Assembly: GCA_937128475.1 (NCBI GenBank) | Contig: CAKZML010000304.1 | Span: 1 to 50,185 of the forward strand | DNA length: 50,185 bases | Origin: an uncultured Chromatiales bacterium | GTDB taxonomy: Bacteria > Pseudomonadota > Gammaproteobacteria > Steroidobacterales > BM003 | Reading direction: 5' to 3' | Shown: positions 42,212 through 49,637 of the stretch, piece after piece | How the letters are laid out: each line of letters begins with the position of its first letter | Numbering within the stretch: the stretch's first letter is position 1 | Translations under genes and position numbers: made by a program | Notes under the pieces: model-generated | What the model was told of the DNA's origin: nothing | What the model saw: the letters and a program-made list of their open reading frames with translations, nothing else | The model's database searches: none

Positions 42212-43168
42212 ATGATTTACGCCAATATTTTAGAGACTATAGGCAACACGCCGGTCGTCAGACTCAACAACATGGGCCCTTCTCACGTGGACGTGTTCGT
42301 AAAGGTTGAATCCTTTAACCCCATGGCCTCGGTCAAGGACAGGCTCGCTTACGCCATCGTCCAGACTGCCGAGGACCAAGGGCAGATCAAGCCCGGCGAC
42401 ACCATCATTGAAGCCACTTCCGGCAACACGGGCATTGCATTGGCCATGGTCTGTGCCGCCAAGGGCTATACCTTCGTATCAGTAATGGCGGAGAGCTTCT
42501 CCATCGAACGTCGGCGAATCATGAAAGCCATGGGCGCCAGGGTGATACTGACTCCGGCCACCTTGCGTGGCACCGGTATGGTCAAGAAGGCCGAGGAACT
42601 GGCGGCCAAGCACGGCTGGTTCCTGGCCAGCCAGTTTGAGAACCCTGCCAATCCGGGCTTCCATCGCAACACCACTGGTCCTGAAATCCTCAGGGACTTC
42701 GCCGGCAAGCGCCTGGATTACTGGGTCACCGGCTGGGGCACCGGCGGAACAATGACCGGTGTGGGCGAAATGCTGCGACTGGCAAGGCCCGAAGTGAAAA
42801 TCGTAGTTACCGAACCCGAAGGCGCTGCAATGCTGTCGGGCAAGGAATGGGCCCCCCACAAGATCCAGGGCTGGACCCCGGACTTCATTCCCAAGGTCCT
42901 GAACAAGGATGTATTCGATGAAATCGTCCTGGTGACCGACGACGAGGCCCGGGACACGTCCCTGGAACTGGCGCAAAAAGAAGGCATCCTGAGTGGACTG
43001 TCATCGGGTGCAACCCTGGCGGCAGCCTTGAAAGTGGCGGCCAGGGCAGAAGCCGGTTCGGCTATCCTGGCCATGCTGCCCGACACGGGCGAGCGCTATC
43101 TCAGTACATTCCTGTTCGAGGAAATCACCGAGGCATCGGACGACGAATGGCTAGCCTCACTAGGCTAG
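42212..43168 (+). CDS. Cysteine synthase (CysK/CysM-type)
   Basis: PLP-dependent cysteine synthase of 318 residues, making cysteine from O-acetylserine and sulfide. The PLP lysine is Lys42 in FNPMASVKDR; the EATSGNTGIALAM substrate loop is at about 70-82, and WGTGGTMTGVGEMLRLARPEVKIV carries the phosphate-binding Gly loop (given in parts here). The C-terminal GLSSGATLAAALK segment is typical. AGGAG precedes the start by nine bases. It is a shorter enzyme than the one at 14.8 kb (347 residues), so the organism has at least two. A strong hairpin ends its transcript. Confidence 0.94.
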   Translation: MIYANILETIGNTPVVRLNNMGPSHVDVFVKVESFNPMASVKDRLAYAIVQTAEDQGQIKPGDTIIEATSGNTGIALAMVCAAKGYTFVSVMAESFSIERRRIMKAMGARVILTPATLRGTGMVKKAEELAAKHGWFLASQFENPANPGFHRNTTGPEILRDFAGKRLDYWVTGWGTGGTMTGVGEMLRLARPEVKIVVTEPEGAAMLSGKEWAPHKIQGWTPDFIPKVLNKDVFDEIVLVTDDEARDTSLELAQKEGILSGLSSGATLAAALKVAARAEAGSAILAMLPDTGERYLSTFLFEEITEASDDEWLASLG

Positions 43169-43177
43169 GAAGTGTTC

Positions 43178-43205
43178 GGCAGCCCGTCGTCGATGACGGG
43201 CTGCC
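43178..43205. terminator. Hairpin between convergent cysteine synthase and FAR genes
   Basis: A perfect 11-base stem, GGCAGCCCGTC (43178-43188) with GACGGGCTGCC (43195-43205), encloses a six-base loop. It is followed by TCTTC, a weak T-tract, on the plus strand. It is the best candidate for a two-way terminator between the two converging genes. Confidence 0.75.
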
Positions 43206-43218
43206 TCTTCAATCAACG

Positions 43219-45204
43219 CTACCAGTGAATACCGCGCATCAGTGATGCGAAGGCAATCATCTCGTTGGATGGCTTGGCTTCGGGCAACTTGTCGCCGGTA
43301 GCCGCAGCCGAGTCCGGGAACATCCGGTAAGCCGTATTCATCACTGTCTCGCCAACCTTCGGGAACAGGGAATGCAGAACCTGGGAGAAAATACCCAGCC
43401 TGGTGGCAATCCGATGAGGCCTGCGAATAACCGCGTCCCCAATCATGTCCGCCGCCTCTGCCGGTGAAATAGTTGGCACCTGCTCATACATCTTGGTCGG
43501 TGCAATCATCGGCGTGCGCACCAGTGGCATATTGATGGTGGTAAAGGCAATTCCCTCGTCACAAAACTCTGAGGAAGCGCAACGCGAGAATGCATCCAGC
43601 GCGGATTTCGATGCCACGTAGGCCGAGAATCTCGGCGCATTACTCAGCACACCAATTGATGAGATATTGATCACGTGTCCCGAATGGTTCTTACGCATCA
43701 TGGGCAGGAAGCCCATGATCAGGCGCAGGGAGCCAAAGTAATTCAGCTGCATGGTGCGCTCAAAGTCGTGGAATCGATCGAACGACAAGGCGATGGATCG
43801 CCTGATTGAGCGGCCGGCATTATTCACCAGGACATCCACATGGCCATGGTCCTTCAACACCGCGGCCACCAGTCGATCGCAATCCGCCATATCCGCAAGG
43901 TCACACTGGTAAAGGTGCACCTTGCCACCGGCCGCCTCGATTTCGACCCGGGTCTCTTCGAGCTTCTCGATGCCGCGAGCGACGATGATCACCTTGGCGC
44001 CCGCATCGCCCAGCTTCAGGGCAGCAGCATGACCAATACCCGAGGATGCACCGGTTACCAGGACAGTCTTGCCCTCCACCGCGCCTCTCAATGAGCGATC
44101 AACAAACAAGTCGGGATCCAGGTGACGCTCCCAATAATCCCAAAGACGCCATGCATAATCGCGCAAAGCAGGCACTTCGATGCCCGTACCCCGCAATGCG
44201 ATCTCGGTATTCCGATTATCGAATCGAGTGGGATAACTGAGGAATTTCAGCACATCAGCAGGGATGTGCAGGTCTTTCAATATCTGGTGGGTGATGCGAC
44301 GCACCGGCGCCACCATCATCAGGCCCTGGCGCAATGCCGGAGGGATGAAGGAGAACACCCGAAGATCGATTCGCATGGACATTTCCGGCGCATGACCGGC
44401 CTTGGCGAATACATTCAGTACCTCGCCGGCGCGCATGGGCTCCGGATCCACCAGGTGGAAACATTTACCGTCCAGACCGCGTTTGTGCGCGATGTGATCC
44501 ATGGCATTGGCCACGTAATCCACCGGCACCATGTTCAGACGCCCGCCTTCCACCCCGATAGTAGGCATCCAGCGTGGCAGGTTGTTACGCATCTTCTGGA
44601 TCAGCTTGAAGAAATAGTAAGGGCCATCGACCTTGTCGATCTGGCCGGTCTCGGAATGACCGACAACCATGCCCGGACGATAAATCCTCCAGGTCAGGCC
44701 GCTACGCGACCGCACCAGCCCCTCGGACTCGTGTTTGGTCCGGAAATAAGCGTGGCTGAGGCCCTCGGCTTCCTCGAACATGTCCTCGCGGAACGTGCCA
44801 CGATACAAGCCGGCTGCGGCGATGGAACTGCAGTGATGGAAGCAACGCACGCCAACATGCTCGGCAAAATCCAGGGCATGATCAGTGCCCAGGATATTGG
44901 CTAAATCTTGTGACTCCGCGCTTGCCGCCAGGTCATAGATAGCCGCCAGGTGGAACATGTGGGTCACTTCGCCTGTCAGGTTCTTGAGATTGGCGGCAGA
45001 CACACCCAGTTTGGCCTTGCCGAGATCGCCTCGGACGGCGATTACCCGCTTGGACTCGGGGCCCCAAAATTCTTTGGTCTCCTTAAACTTTGCAGCGGAC
45101 TCCTTCCGCACCAGGGCATAAACCGTGGTGTCCTTGCGTTTTAGCAAGTTGGCCACCAGGTACTTGCCGATAAACCCAGTCGCACCGGTCACAAAATAAT
45201 TCAT
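43219..45204 (-). CDS. Fatty acyl-CoA reductase (alcohol-forming), double SDR
   Basis: Two-domain reductase of 661 residues that resembles the Marinobacter fatty acyl-CoA/aldehyde reductase throughout, including the length. The N-terminal extended-SDR (FAR-type NAD-binding) domain has GATGFIG at residues 7-13, SSIAAAGLYRGTF, and YFRTK (Tyr153, Lys157); the C-terminal classical SDR has TGASSGIG at about 384-391, NNAGRS, and Tyr529-x3-Lys533. The family reduces acyl-CoA (or acyl-ACP) with NADPH to fatty alcohol in two steps. The ATG at 45204 has GGAG eight bases upstream; the frame also allows TTG 45207. It is divergent from the wax ester synthase, and their products feed each other directly. 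Confidence 0.93.
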   Translation of the reverse strand: MNYFVTGATGFIGKYLVANLLKRKDTTVYALVRKESAAKFKETKEFWGPESKRVIAVRGDLGKAKLGVSAANLKNLTGEVTHMFHLAAIYDLAASAESQDLANILGTDHALDFAEHVGVRCFHHCSSIAAAGLYRGTFREDMFEEAEGLSHAYFRTKHESEGLVRSRSGLTWRIYRPGMVVGHSETGQIDKVDGPYYFFKLIQKMRNNLPRWMPTIGVEGGRLNMVPVDYVANAMDHIAHKRGLDGKCFHLVDPEPMRAGEVLNVFAKAGHAPEMSMRIDLRVFSFIPPALRQGLMMVAPVRRITHQILKDLHIPADVLKFLSYPTRFDNRNTEIALRGTGIEVPALRDYAWRLWDYWERHLDPDLFVDRSLRGAVEGKTVLVTGASSGIGHAAALKLGDAGAKVIIVARGIEKLEETRVEIEAAGGKVHLYQCDLADMADCDRLVAAVLKDHGHVDVLVNNAGRSIRRSIALSFDRFHDFERTMQLNYFGSLRLIMGFLPMMRKNHSGHVINISSIGVLSNAPRFSAYVASKSALDAFSRCASSEFCDEGIAFTTINMPLVRTPMIAPTKMYEQVPTISPAEAADMIGDAVIRRPHRIATRLGIFSQVLHSLFPKVGETVMNTAYRMFPDSAAATGDKLPEAKPSNEMIAFASLMRGIHW

Positions 45205-45276
45205 CAAGCCGCTCCCTTTGTTTCCGGGCTTCTGTATCCCGAAATTCCGTGTAAGTTAGAGACTAAGATTAGCATG

Positions 45277-45299
45277 TTGATCTCATTGTAGATGATCAA
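45277..45299. promoter_or_regulatory. Inverted repeat between FAR and wax ester synthase
   Basis: TTGATC (45277-45282) and GATCAA (45294-45299) form a perfect six-base inverted repeat with an 11-base spacer, near the middle of the 183-base divergent intergenic region. It could be an operator controlling both storage-lipid genes. It does not match a FadR or PsrA site that I know. A TATACT -10-like element near 45350 could serve the synthase gene. Confidence 0.42.
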
Positions 45300-45387
45300 G
45301 AATTTAACAATCTGCCTTCCACCGGCTACTCTCTCACCCCCACAAGCTCTTATACTGTCCTGCCAGGTCCCTAGTTTGGAGTCGTGA

Positions 45388-46860
45388 ATGCCGCCTGTCC
45401 GACAACGTATGTCCAGCATCGATACCGCGTGGCTGCGCATGGATACCCCTGAGAATCTGATGATGATCACGGGCATCATGACATTTGACACGACCCTTAC
45501 CAGACAGGTATTGCGCGAACTGCTGGCGGAGCGTTTCCTCAGGTTCCCTCGCTTCAGAACAATTCCACGCACCGACGTCCTGGGCGCATGGTGGGAAGAA
45601 GACCCATTTTTTGACCTGGACAGACACATTCATGAGCTGTCGCTACCCGAGCCCGGCGGAGAACGAGAATTGGCCGCCCTGGTAAGCGACCTGTCCAGCA
45701 CGCCCCTGCCAACCAACAAACCCCTGTGGGAATACCACCTGGTTCAAAGAGCCGGCGGCAAAACCGCGCTGATTAACCGGATTCACCATGCCTATGCCGA
45801 CGGCATCGCAATGATCCGCGTAATTCTCTCGATGACCGACAAACTGGCGGTGGTCCAGGGTGACCTGCCGAACAAGGGTCGTTCGCGCAAATCCAGGCAA
45901 AAACCGAACACCCCCCTGGCCCGCCTTTACGAGCCGGCAAGAGACCTGGCTCGGGGCTCCTTGCGCGCGACCCAGAAACTGTGGACTGGTGGACTGGAAC
46001 TGGCCATGGATCCCGGACAGGCTAGCGACTGGGCCATGCACGGACTGGGAATGGCCAGCGAACTGGCCAAGGTCACGTTGATGAGCGATGACCCGATCAC
46101 CTGCCTGAAAAAGCCCCTGGGCGGACGCAAACAGGTGGCCTGGGCAGATCCCCTGCCACTGACCGAGGTCAAGGCCCTGGGCAAGGCCCTGGGATGCACC
46201 GTCAATGACGTGCTGCTTTCCTGCGCGGCCGGCACCCTGGGGAACTACCTGCGTGGGCAAGGTCACAATATTGACGGGCTGGGTATTCGAGCCTCGGTAC
46301 CGGTGAACATGCGACCGCCGGATCAGGAACTAAAACTGGGCAACCATTTCGGGCTGGTTTTCCTGGAACTGCCGGTGGGCATCACCAATCCTATCGACAG
46401 AATCTACGCCGTACATCAAAACATGAAAGAGTTAAAAGGCTCCTACCAGCCTCTGGTTTCCCTGGGTCTTCTGGCGGCCCTGGGCCTTGCGCCCTCGGCG
46501 GTACAAAGCGCTGCCCTGGACATGCTAAGCAGCAAGGCTTCCACGGTAATGAGCAACGTCCCGGGGCCACGAGAACCCCTGTACCTTGCCGGTCACGAAC
46601 TGGTGGATCAGATGTTCTGGGTCCCCCAGACGGGCAAGGTCGGTGTCGGGGTAAGCATTCTCAGCTACAACGGCCGGGTGCATTTCGGCATCATCGCCGA
46701 CAGTGAACTGGTGGACGATCCCTGGGAACTGACCAGAGGATTCAACAAGGAATTTGAAAAATTGATGATGCTGGCCCTGATCGGTCCCTGGGAAAAAAAC
46801 AAGGACGCGAAAGCCAAGGCACCTGCCAAGCGCAAGCCCGGGAAAAACAAATCCAGCTAG
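45388..46860 (+). CDS. Wax ester synthase/diacylglycerol acyltransferase (WS/DGAT)
   Basis: Acyltransferase of 490 residues that joins acyl-CoA to fatty alcohol (wax ester) or to diacylglycerol (triacylglycerol). The catalytic motif HHAYADG is at residues 133-139 (HHxxxDG). The N-terminal SSIDTAWLRMDTPENLMMITG segment, a PLW motif just before the active site, and a C-terminal NVPGPREPLYLAGHEL segment are standard. A basic tail (KKNKDAKAKAPAKRKPGKNK-like, given in part) ends it. GGAG seven bases before the ATG supports the start. It is divergent from the fatty acyl-CoA reductase and followed on the other strand by the TPR-like gene. Confidence 0.93.
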   Translation: MPPVRQRMSSIDTAWLRMDTPENLMMITGIMTFDTTLTRQVLRELLAERFLRFPRFRTIPRTDVLGAWWEEDPFFDLDRHIHELSLPEPGGERELAALVSDLSSTPLPTNKPLWEYHLVQRAGGKTALINRIHHAYADGIAMIRVILSMTDKLAVVQGDLPNKGRSRKSRQKPNTPLARLYEPARDLARGSLRATQKLWTGGLELAMDPGQASDWAMHGLGMASELAKVTLMSDDPITCLKKPLGGRKQVAWADPLPLTEVKALGKALGCTVNDVLLSCAAGTLGNYLRGQGHNIDGLGIRASVPVNMRPPDQELKLGNHFGLVFLELPVGITNPIDRIYAVHQNMKELKGSYQPLVSLGLLAALGLAPSAVQSAALDMLSSKASTVMSNVPGPREPLYLAGHELVDQMFWVPQTGKVGVGVSILSYNGRVHFGIIADSELVDDPWELTRGFNKEFEKLMMLALIGPWEKNKDAKAKAPAKRKPGKNKSS

Positions 46861-46868
46861 ACCGGGGA

Positions 46869-47735
46869 TTACTCCAGTTCGGCGCGAGCCTGCTCCAGAT
46901 CGAGTTTTTCCATGGCGTCCGAGGGCTCAAACTCCGAGGCCTTCTCGTACAACTCAACAACCTCGTCTTCGCGCTTGTCGCCATACAACAAGAGCAGCCC
47001 GTTGCCGTATTCCATATGGGCAATGGACGATTCAGGATGTAGCGCCAGGGATTTTTCGAAATACCGAATCGCCGCATCGCGCTTGGCGCCGTAGGTGAGT
47101 CCACCCACCACACTGCCCACACTGGAAATCACCTCGCAATGAAACATACCCAGGGCGGTATTGGCCTCTGAATGATCCGGCGCCAATTCAAGCACGGTTT
47201 CCAGACTCTCCTTCACCTTGCCCGCGAGACCCTGGCTCAGGGCCTTGGCGATGGAAATCGCCTGGCTGTAGCGACCCAGGTTATAGGCCCGCTGGTAATG
47301 GGTATTCGCTTCACCAGGCATTAATTCCGCAGCCTCTTCGGCGCGCTCGGCGGCATCCATGAACAATGTCGTCGAAAAATCCTCATCATCTTCCAGGTAA
47401 GTGGCGTAAATGCCCGCAGCCTTGGCCGCAACCACTGCACCCAGGGGACCCAACTTCAGGCCTTCCTTGTAGGCTTTCTGGAAATGACCACTATGATACT
47501 GGCGCCATGCCGACTGGAGCGCTTCAGCTATTGCCTTGGTGTCCCCCGCCAGTTTCTTGGGCAGGGAACCGGCCAGATCAGGACTGGCCTTCAGCAACGC
47601 TTTTACACGGGTATTATCAGGAAAAGGCTCACAGTCACCCTGGTGAAGCCGAGCCCATCCGCGGCGAAGCGTATCACCCGGGTAGGCAAATGCTGAATCA
47701 GGGTAGGGAAACTCGTTCCAGTCATGGCTCGACAT
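46869..47735 (-). CDS. Tetratricopeptide-repeat-like protein
   Basis: Soluble protein of 288 residues with TPR-type helical repeats. A C-terminal tandem repeat shows the pattern (AAIRYFEKSLALHPESSIAHMEYGNGLLLLYGDKREDEVVELYEKASEFEPSDAMEKL, given in part). The middle has an HSGHFQKAYKEGLKLG unit and a hydrophobic GAVVAAKAAGIYATYL segment. It lacks a signal peptide. No catalytic motif is seen, so a scaffolding or adaptor role is inferred only from the fold. It lies between the wax ester synthase and the phasin, convergent to the former (8-base gap) and divergent from the latter. AGGAG precedes the ATG. Confidence 0.8.
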   Translation of the reverse strand: MSSHDWNEFPYPDSAFAYPGDTLRRGWARLHQGDCEPFPDNTRVKALLKASPDLAGSLPKKLAGDTKAIAEALQSAWRQYHSGHFQKAYKEGLKLGPLGAVVAAKAAGIYATYLEDDEDFSTTLFMDAAERAEEAAELMPGEANTHYQRAYNLGRYSQAISIAKALSQGLAGKVKESLETVLELAPDHSEANTALGMFHCEVISSVGSVVGGLTYGAKRDAAIRYFEKSLALHPESSIAHMEYGNGLLLLYGDKREDEVVELYEKASEFEPSDAMEKLDLEQARAELE

Positions 47736-47907
47736 CTGCTGCTCCTGTAATATTCAAACCAATTGAGGTCAATGGACTAATCCCAAGTTGCCATCAGTCA
47801 ACCGGGTGATTGATCATTGCCCCATATAGACGAAGCGTCAAACTATCACACATGAACAAAGCTCTGCACCAGCGTTCCCGCACCGGGGCTTGAGAAAGGA
47901 ACTCATT

Positions 47908-48438
47908 ATGGCTGTCAAAAAGAAAGGGACCTTGTCCAGTTTGAAAAACAAAGCCAGTCCAGAGGCAGCAGCGACTGCGGGAACCGGATTCACAATGCCG
48001 GACTCGGTCTCACATATCTGGCTGGCCGGCCTGGGCGCCCTGGGAAAGGCCCAAAAAGAAGGCCCCAAGCTATTTGAGTCCCTGATCGCCGAGGGAACGC
48101 GACTGCACCGCGGCGGATCAATACACCCCCCGAAGATGCAACCGGAAGTCCAGGAACTCAAGAATGCTGCTGCCTCGGTTAGCGAGGCGGTACGCAAGCA
48201 GGCTGGTGAAAACTGGGAAAACCTGGAACATATTTTTCAGGACCGGGTCAGCAAGGCCCTGGAAAAACTGGGCGCGCCCGGCGAATCCCGATTAGCCGAA
48301 ATGGAGCGCACAATCGACGAACTCAAAGCGCGGCTCAGTAAGCTGGAAGCCGAGGCAAAGTCGAAGCCGGTGGCCAAACCCGCCGCTGCCCGCAAGACCA
48401 AGCCCAGGGCAACCGACAAGCCCGGCGGAGAAGCCTAG
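47908..48438 (+). CDS. Phasin family granule-associated protein
   Basis: Granule-coating protein of about 176 residues, of the phasin (PhaF/PhaI-like) type. It opens MAVKKKGTLSSL and has an amphipathic phasin domain: SHIWLAGLGALGKAQKEGPKLFESLIAEGTRLH (in part) at about residues 35-65, then a coiled stretch LAEMERTIDELKARLSKLEAEAK. The C-terminus is a Lys/Pro/Ala-rich tail (KSKPVAKPAAARKTKPRATDK), like the PhaF DNA-binding tail. The ATG at 47908 has AAAGGA upstream; the frame also allows a TTG at 47890. Phasins usually coat PHA granules, but beside wax ester genes coating of neutral lipid bodies is plausible. Confidence 0.87.
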   Translation: MAVKKKGTLSSLKNKASPEAAATAGTGFTMPDSVSHIWLAGLGALGKAQKEGPKLFESLIAEGTRLHRGGSIHPPKMQPEVQELKNAAASVSEAVRKQAGENWENLEHIFQDRVSKALEKLGAPGESRLAEMERTIDELKARLSKLEAEAKSKPVAKPAAARKTKPRATDKPGGEA

Positions 48439-48692
48439 CCCTTCAGACGCTCTATCAGGTCGATGTATTCCTGCATGGCAGTGGCCTTGTCTTTGCCACG
48501 AATAGCATCCCATGCGTCATATTTGGCGGCACCGACGAAGTCAAAAAACCCCGGGCGTTCCCCAGAGACGTCGCCCTCGCTGCCTTGCTTATATAGCGCA
48601 TAAATCTTCAGCAAGGTGTCATCATCAGGCCTCTCGCCGAGTTTCTTGCTGCCAGCGGCCGCGTCTTGAAAGCGCTTTTCGAGATCATCCAT
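48435..48692 (-). CDS. Acyl-CoA-binding protein (ACBP)
   Basis: Bacterial acyl-CoA-binding protein of 85 residues; the four-helix ACBP fold binds long-chain acyl-CoA and buffers its pool. The start at 48692 gives MDDLEKRFQDAAAGSKKLG and has GGGGAAG close upstream; the much longer frame upstream is not family-like. The hallmark segments are DTLLKIYALYKQGSEGDV (Tyr and Lys contacts) and GAAKYDAWDAIRGKD, with a Tyr where Trp is more common, then ATAMQEYIDLIERL. It overlaps the phasin stop at CTAG (48435-48438). Bacterial ACBPs are uncommon, so its place beside storage-lipid genes is informative. Confidence 0.92.
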   Translation of the reverse strand: MDDLEKRFQDAAAGSKKLGERPDDDTLLKIYALYKQGSEGDVSGERPGFFDFVGAAKYDAWDAIRGKDKATAMQEYIDLIERLKG

Positions 48693-48884
48693 AAATTCTT
48701 CCCCAAATTTGTCCTGATACTGAAACAAGCAGACCCACAGGGTAAACAGGGGATTCCGGGCTGACAAGCCCCCGGGTCGGCTCTCGGCTGGTAGCCAAAA
48801 ATCGCTGCATTCGATAATCCGATATAGGCAGACCACCCGCTGGAGTGCTAACTTCTGGGCGGAACATAGCGACCGAAAGAGTTC

Positions 48885-49598
48885 ATGAGCAGCTTCGATA
48901 TACGCAACGCGTCCCTGTACCAGTTATTCGAACGTAACCGTCGATTGCGGGAAGTCTTTCCGGCAGGTTCTTCCGAATCGGTCAAGCTGGCGGAACTGCA
49001 ACGCTGGCAGACTCGCAGGCTGGACCTGACCTACAAGGACTTGAAAGACCGCGAACGGTACCGGAAAGGTGTCGAATTTTTTCTCACCCAGCTCTACGGC
49101 GAGGGAGACTTCACTCCCAGGGACATGCAGCTGCAACGCGCCTACCCCATCATGCAGCGAATGCTTCCCCAACCCGCCCTGCACACTCTGAGGATGGCAG
49201 CGCAACTGGAGGTTCTGAGCCAGGATTTAGATCAGCAAATGGTCAAGCTCATCGCCCCCGACACCCAGGTCGATGACAAGAGCTATGCGGACGCCTACCG
49301 ACGCAGCGAGCGGGAAAAAGACCGCGGCTGGCAGATACAGCTGTTGCTGGAAGCAGGACGTGACCTGGACAAACTGGTTCACTACCCGCTTATTTACGGC
49401 CTGATTCGCATGGCCCATGGTCCCGCACACATGGCCGGCTTTGGCTCACTGCATGATTTCCTTGAGGACGGTTTCGGTGCATTCAAGGCCATGGGCAGCG
49501 CCATAGATTTCCTGCATTGCATAGAAAAGCGCGAACAGATCATTATGCTACGCATTCTTGAATCCGATCCCGACCCGTTCCGGCTAAGCTGGGACTGA
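48885..49598 (+). CDS. Conserved hypothetical protein (FFLxxLYG type)
   Basis: Soluble protein of 237 residues without signal peptide or transmembrane segments. I recognise a conserved segment of a broadly found uncharacterised family, YRKGVEFFLTQLYGEGDFTPRDMQLQRAYPIMQRMLP (in part, about residues 62-100), but no function. A long C-terminal helical half follows, with the conserved segment MAHGPAHMAGFGSLHDFLEDGFGAFKAMG (in part). The next gene, 39 bases downstream on the same strand, is ATP-grasp, so an operon is likely. It could belong to the lipid-storage neighbourhood or begin a separate unit. Confidence 0.78.
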   Translation: MSSFDIRNASLYQLFERNRRLREVFPAGSSESVKLAELQRWQTRRLDLTYKDLKDRERYRKGVEFFLTQLYGEGDFTPRDMQLQRAYPIMQRMLPQPALHTLRMAAQLEVLSQDLDQQMVKLIAPDTQVDDKSYADAYRRSEREKDRGWQIQLLLEAGRDLDKLVHYPLIYGLIRMAHGPAHMAGFGSLHDFLEDGFGAFKAMGSAIDFLHCIEKREQIIMLRILESDPDPFRLSWD

Positions 49599-49637
49599 CC
49601 CGAAAAACCCCCTCACACTGACAAGCGAGTAGAACAG

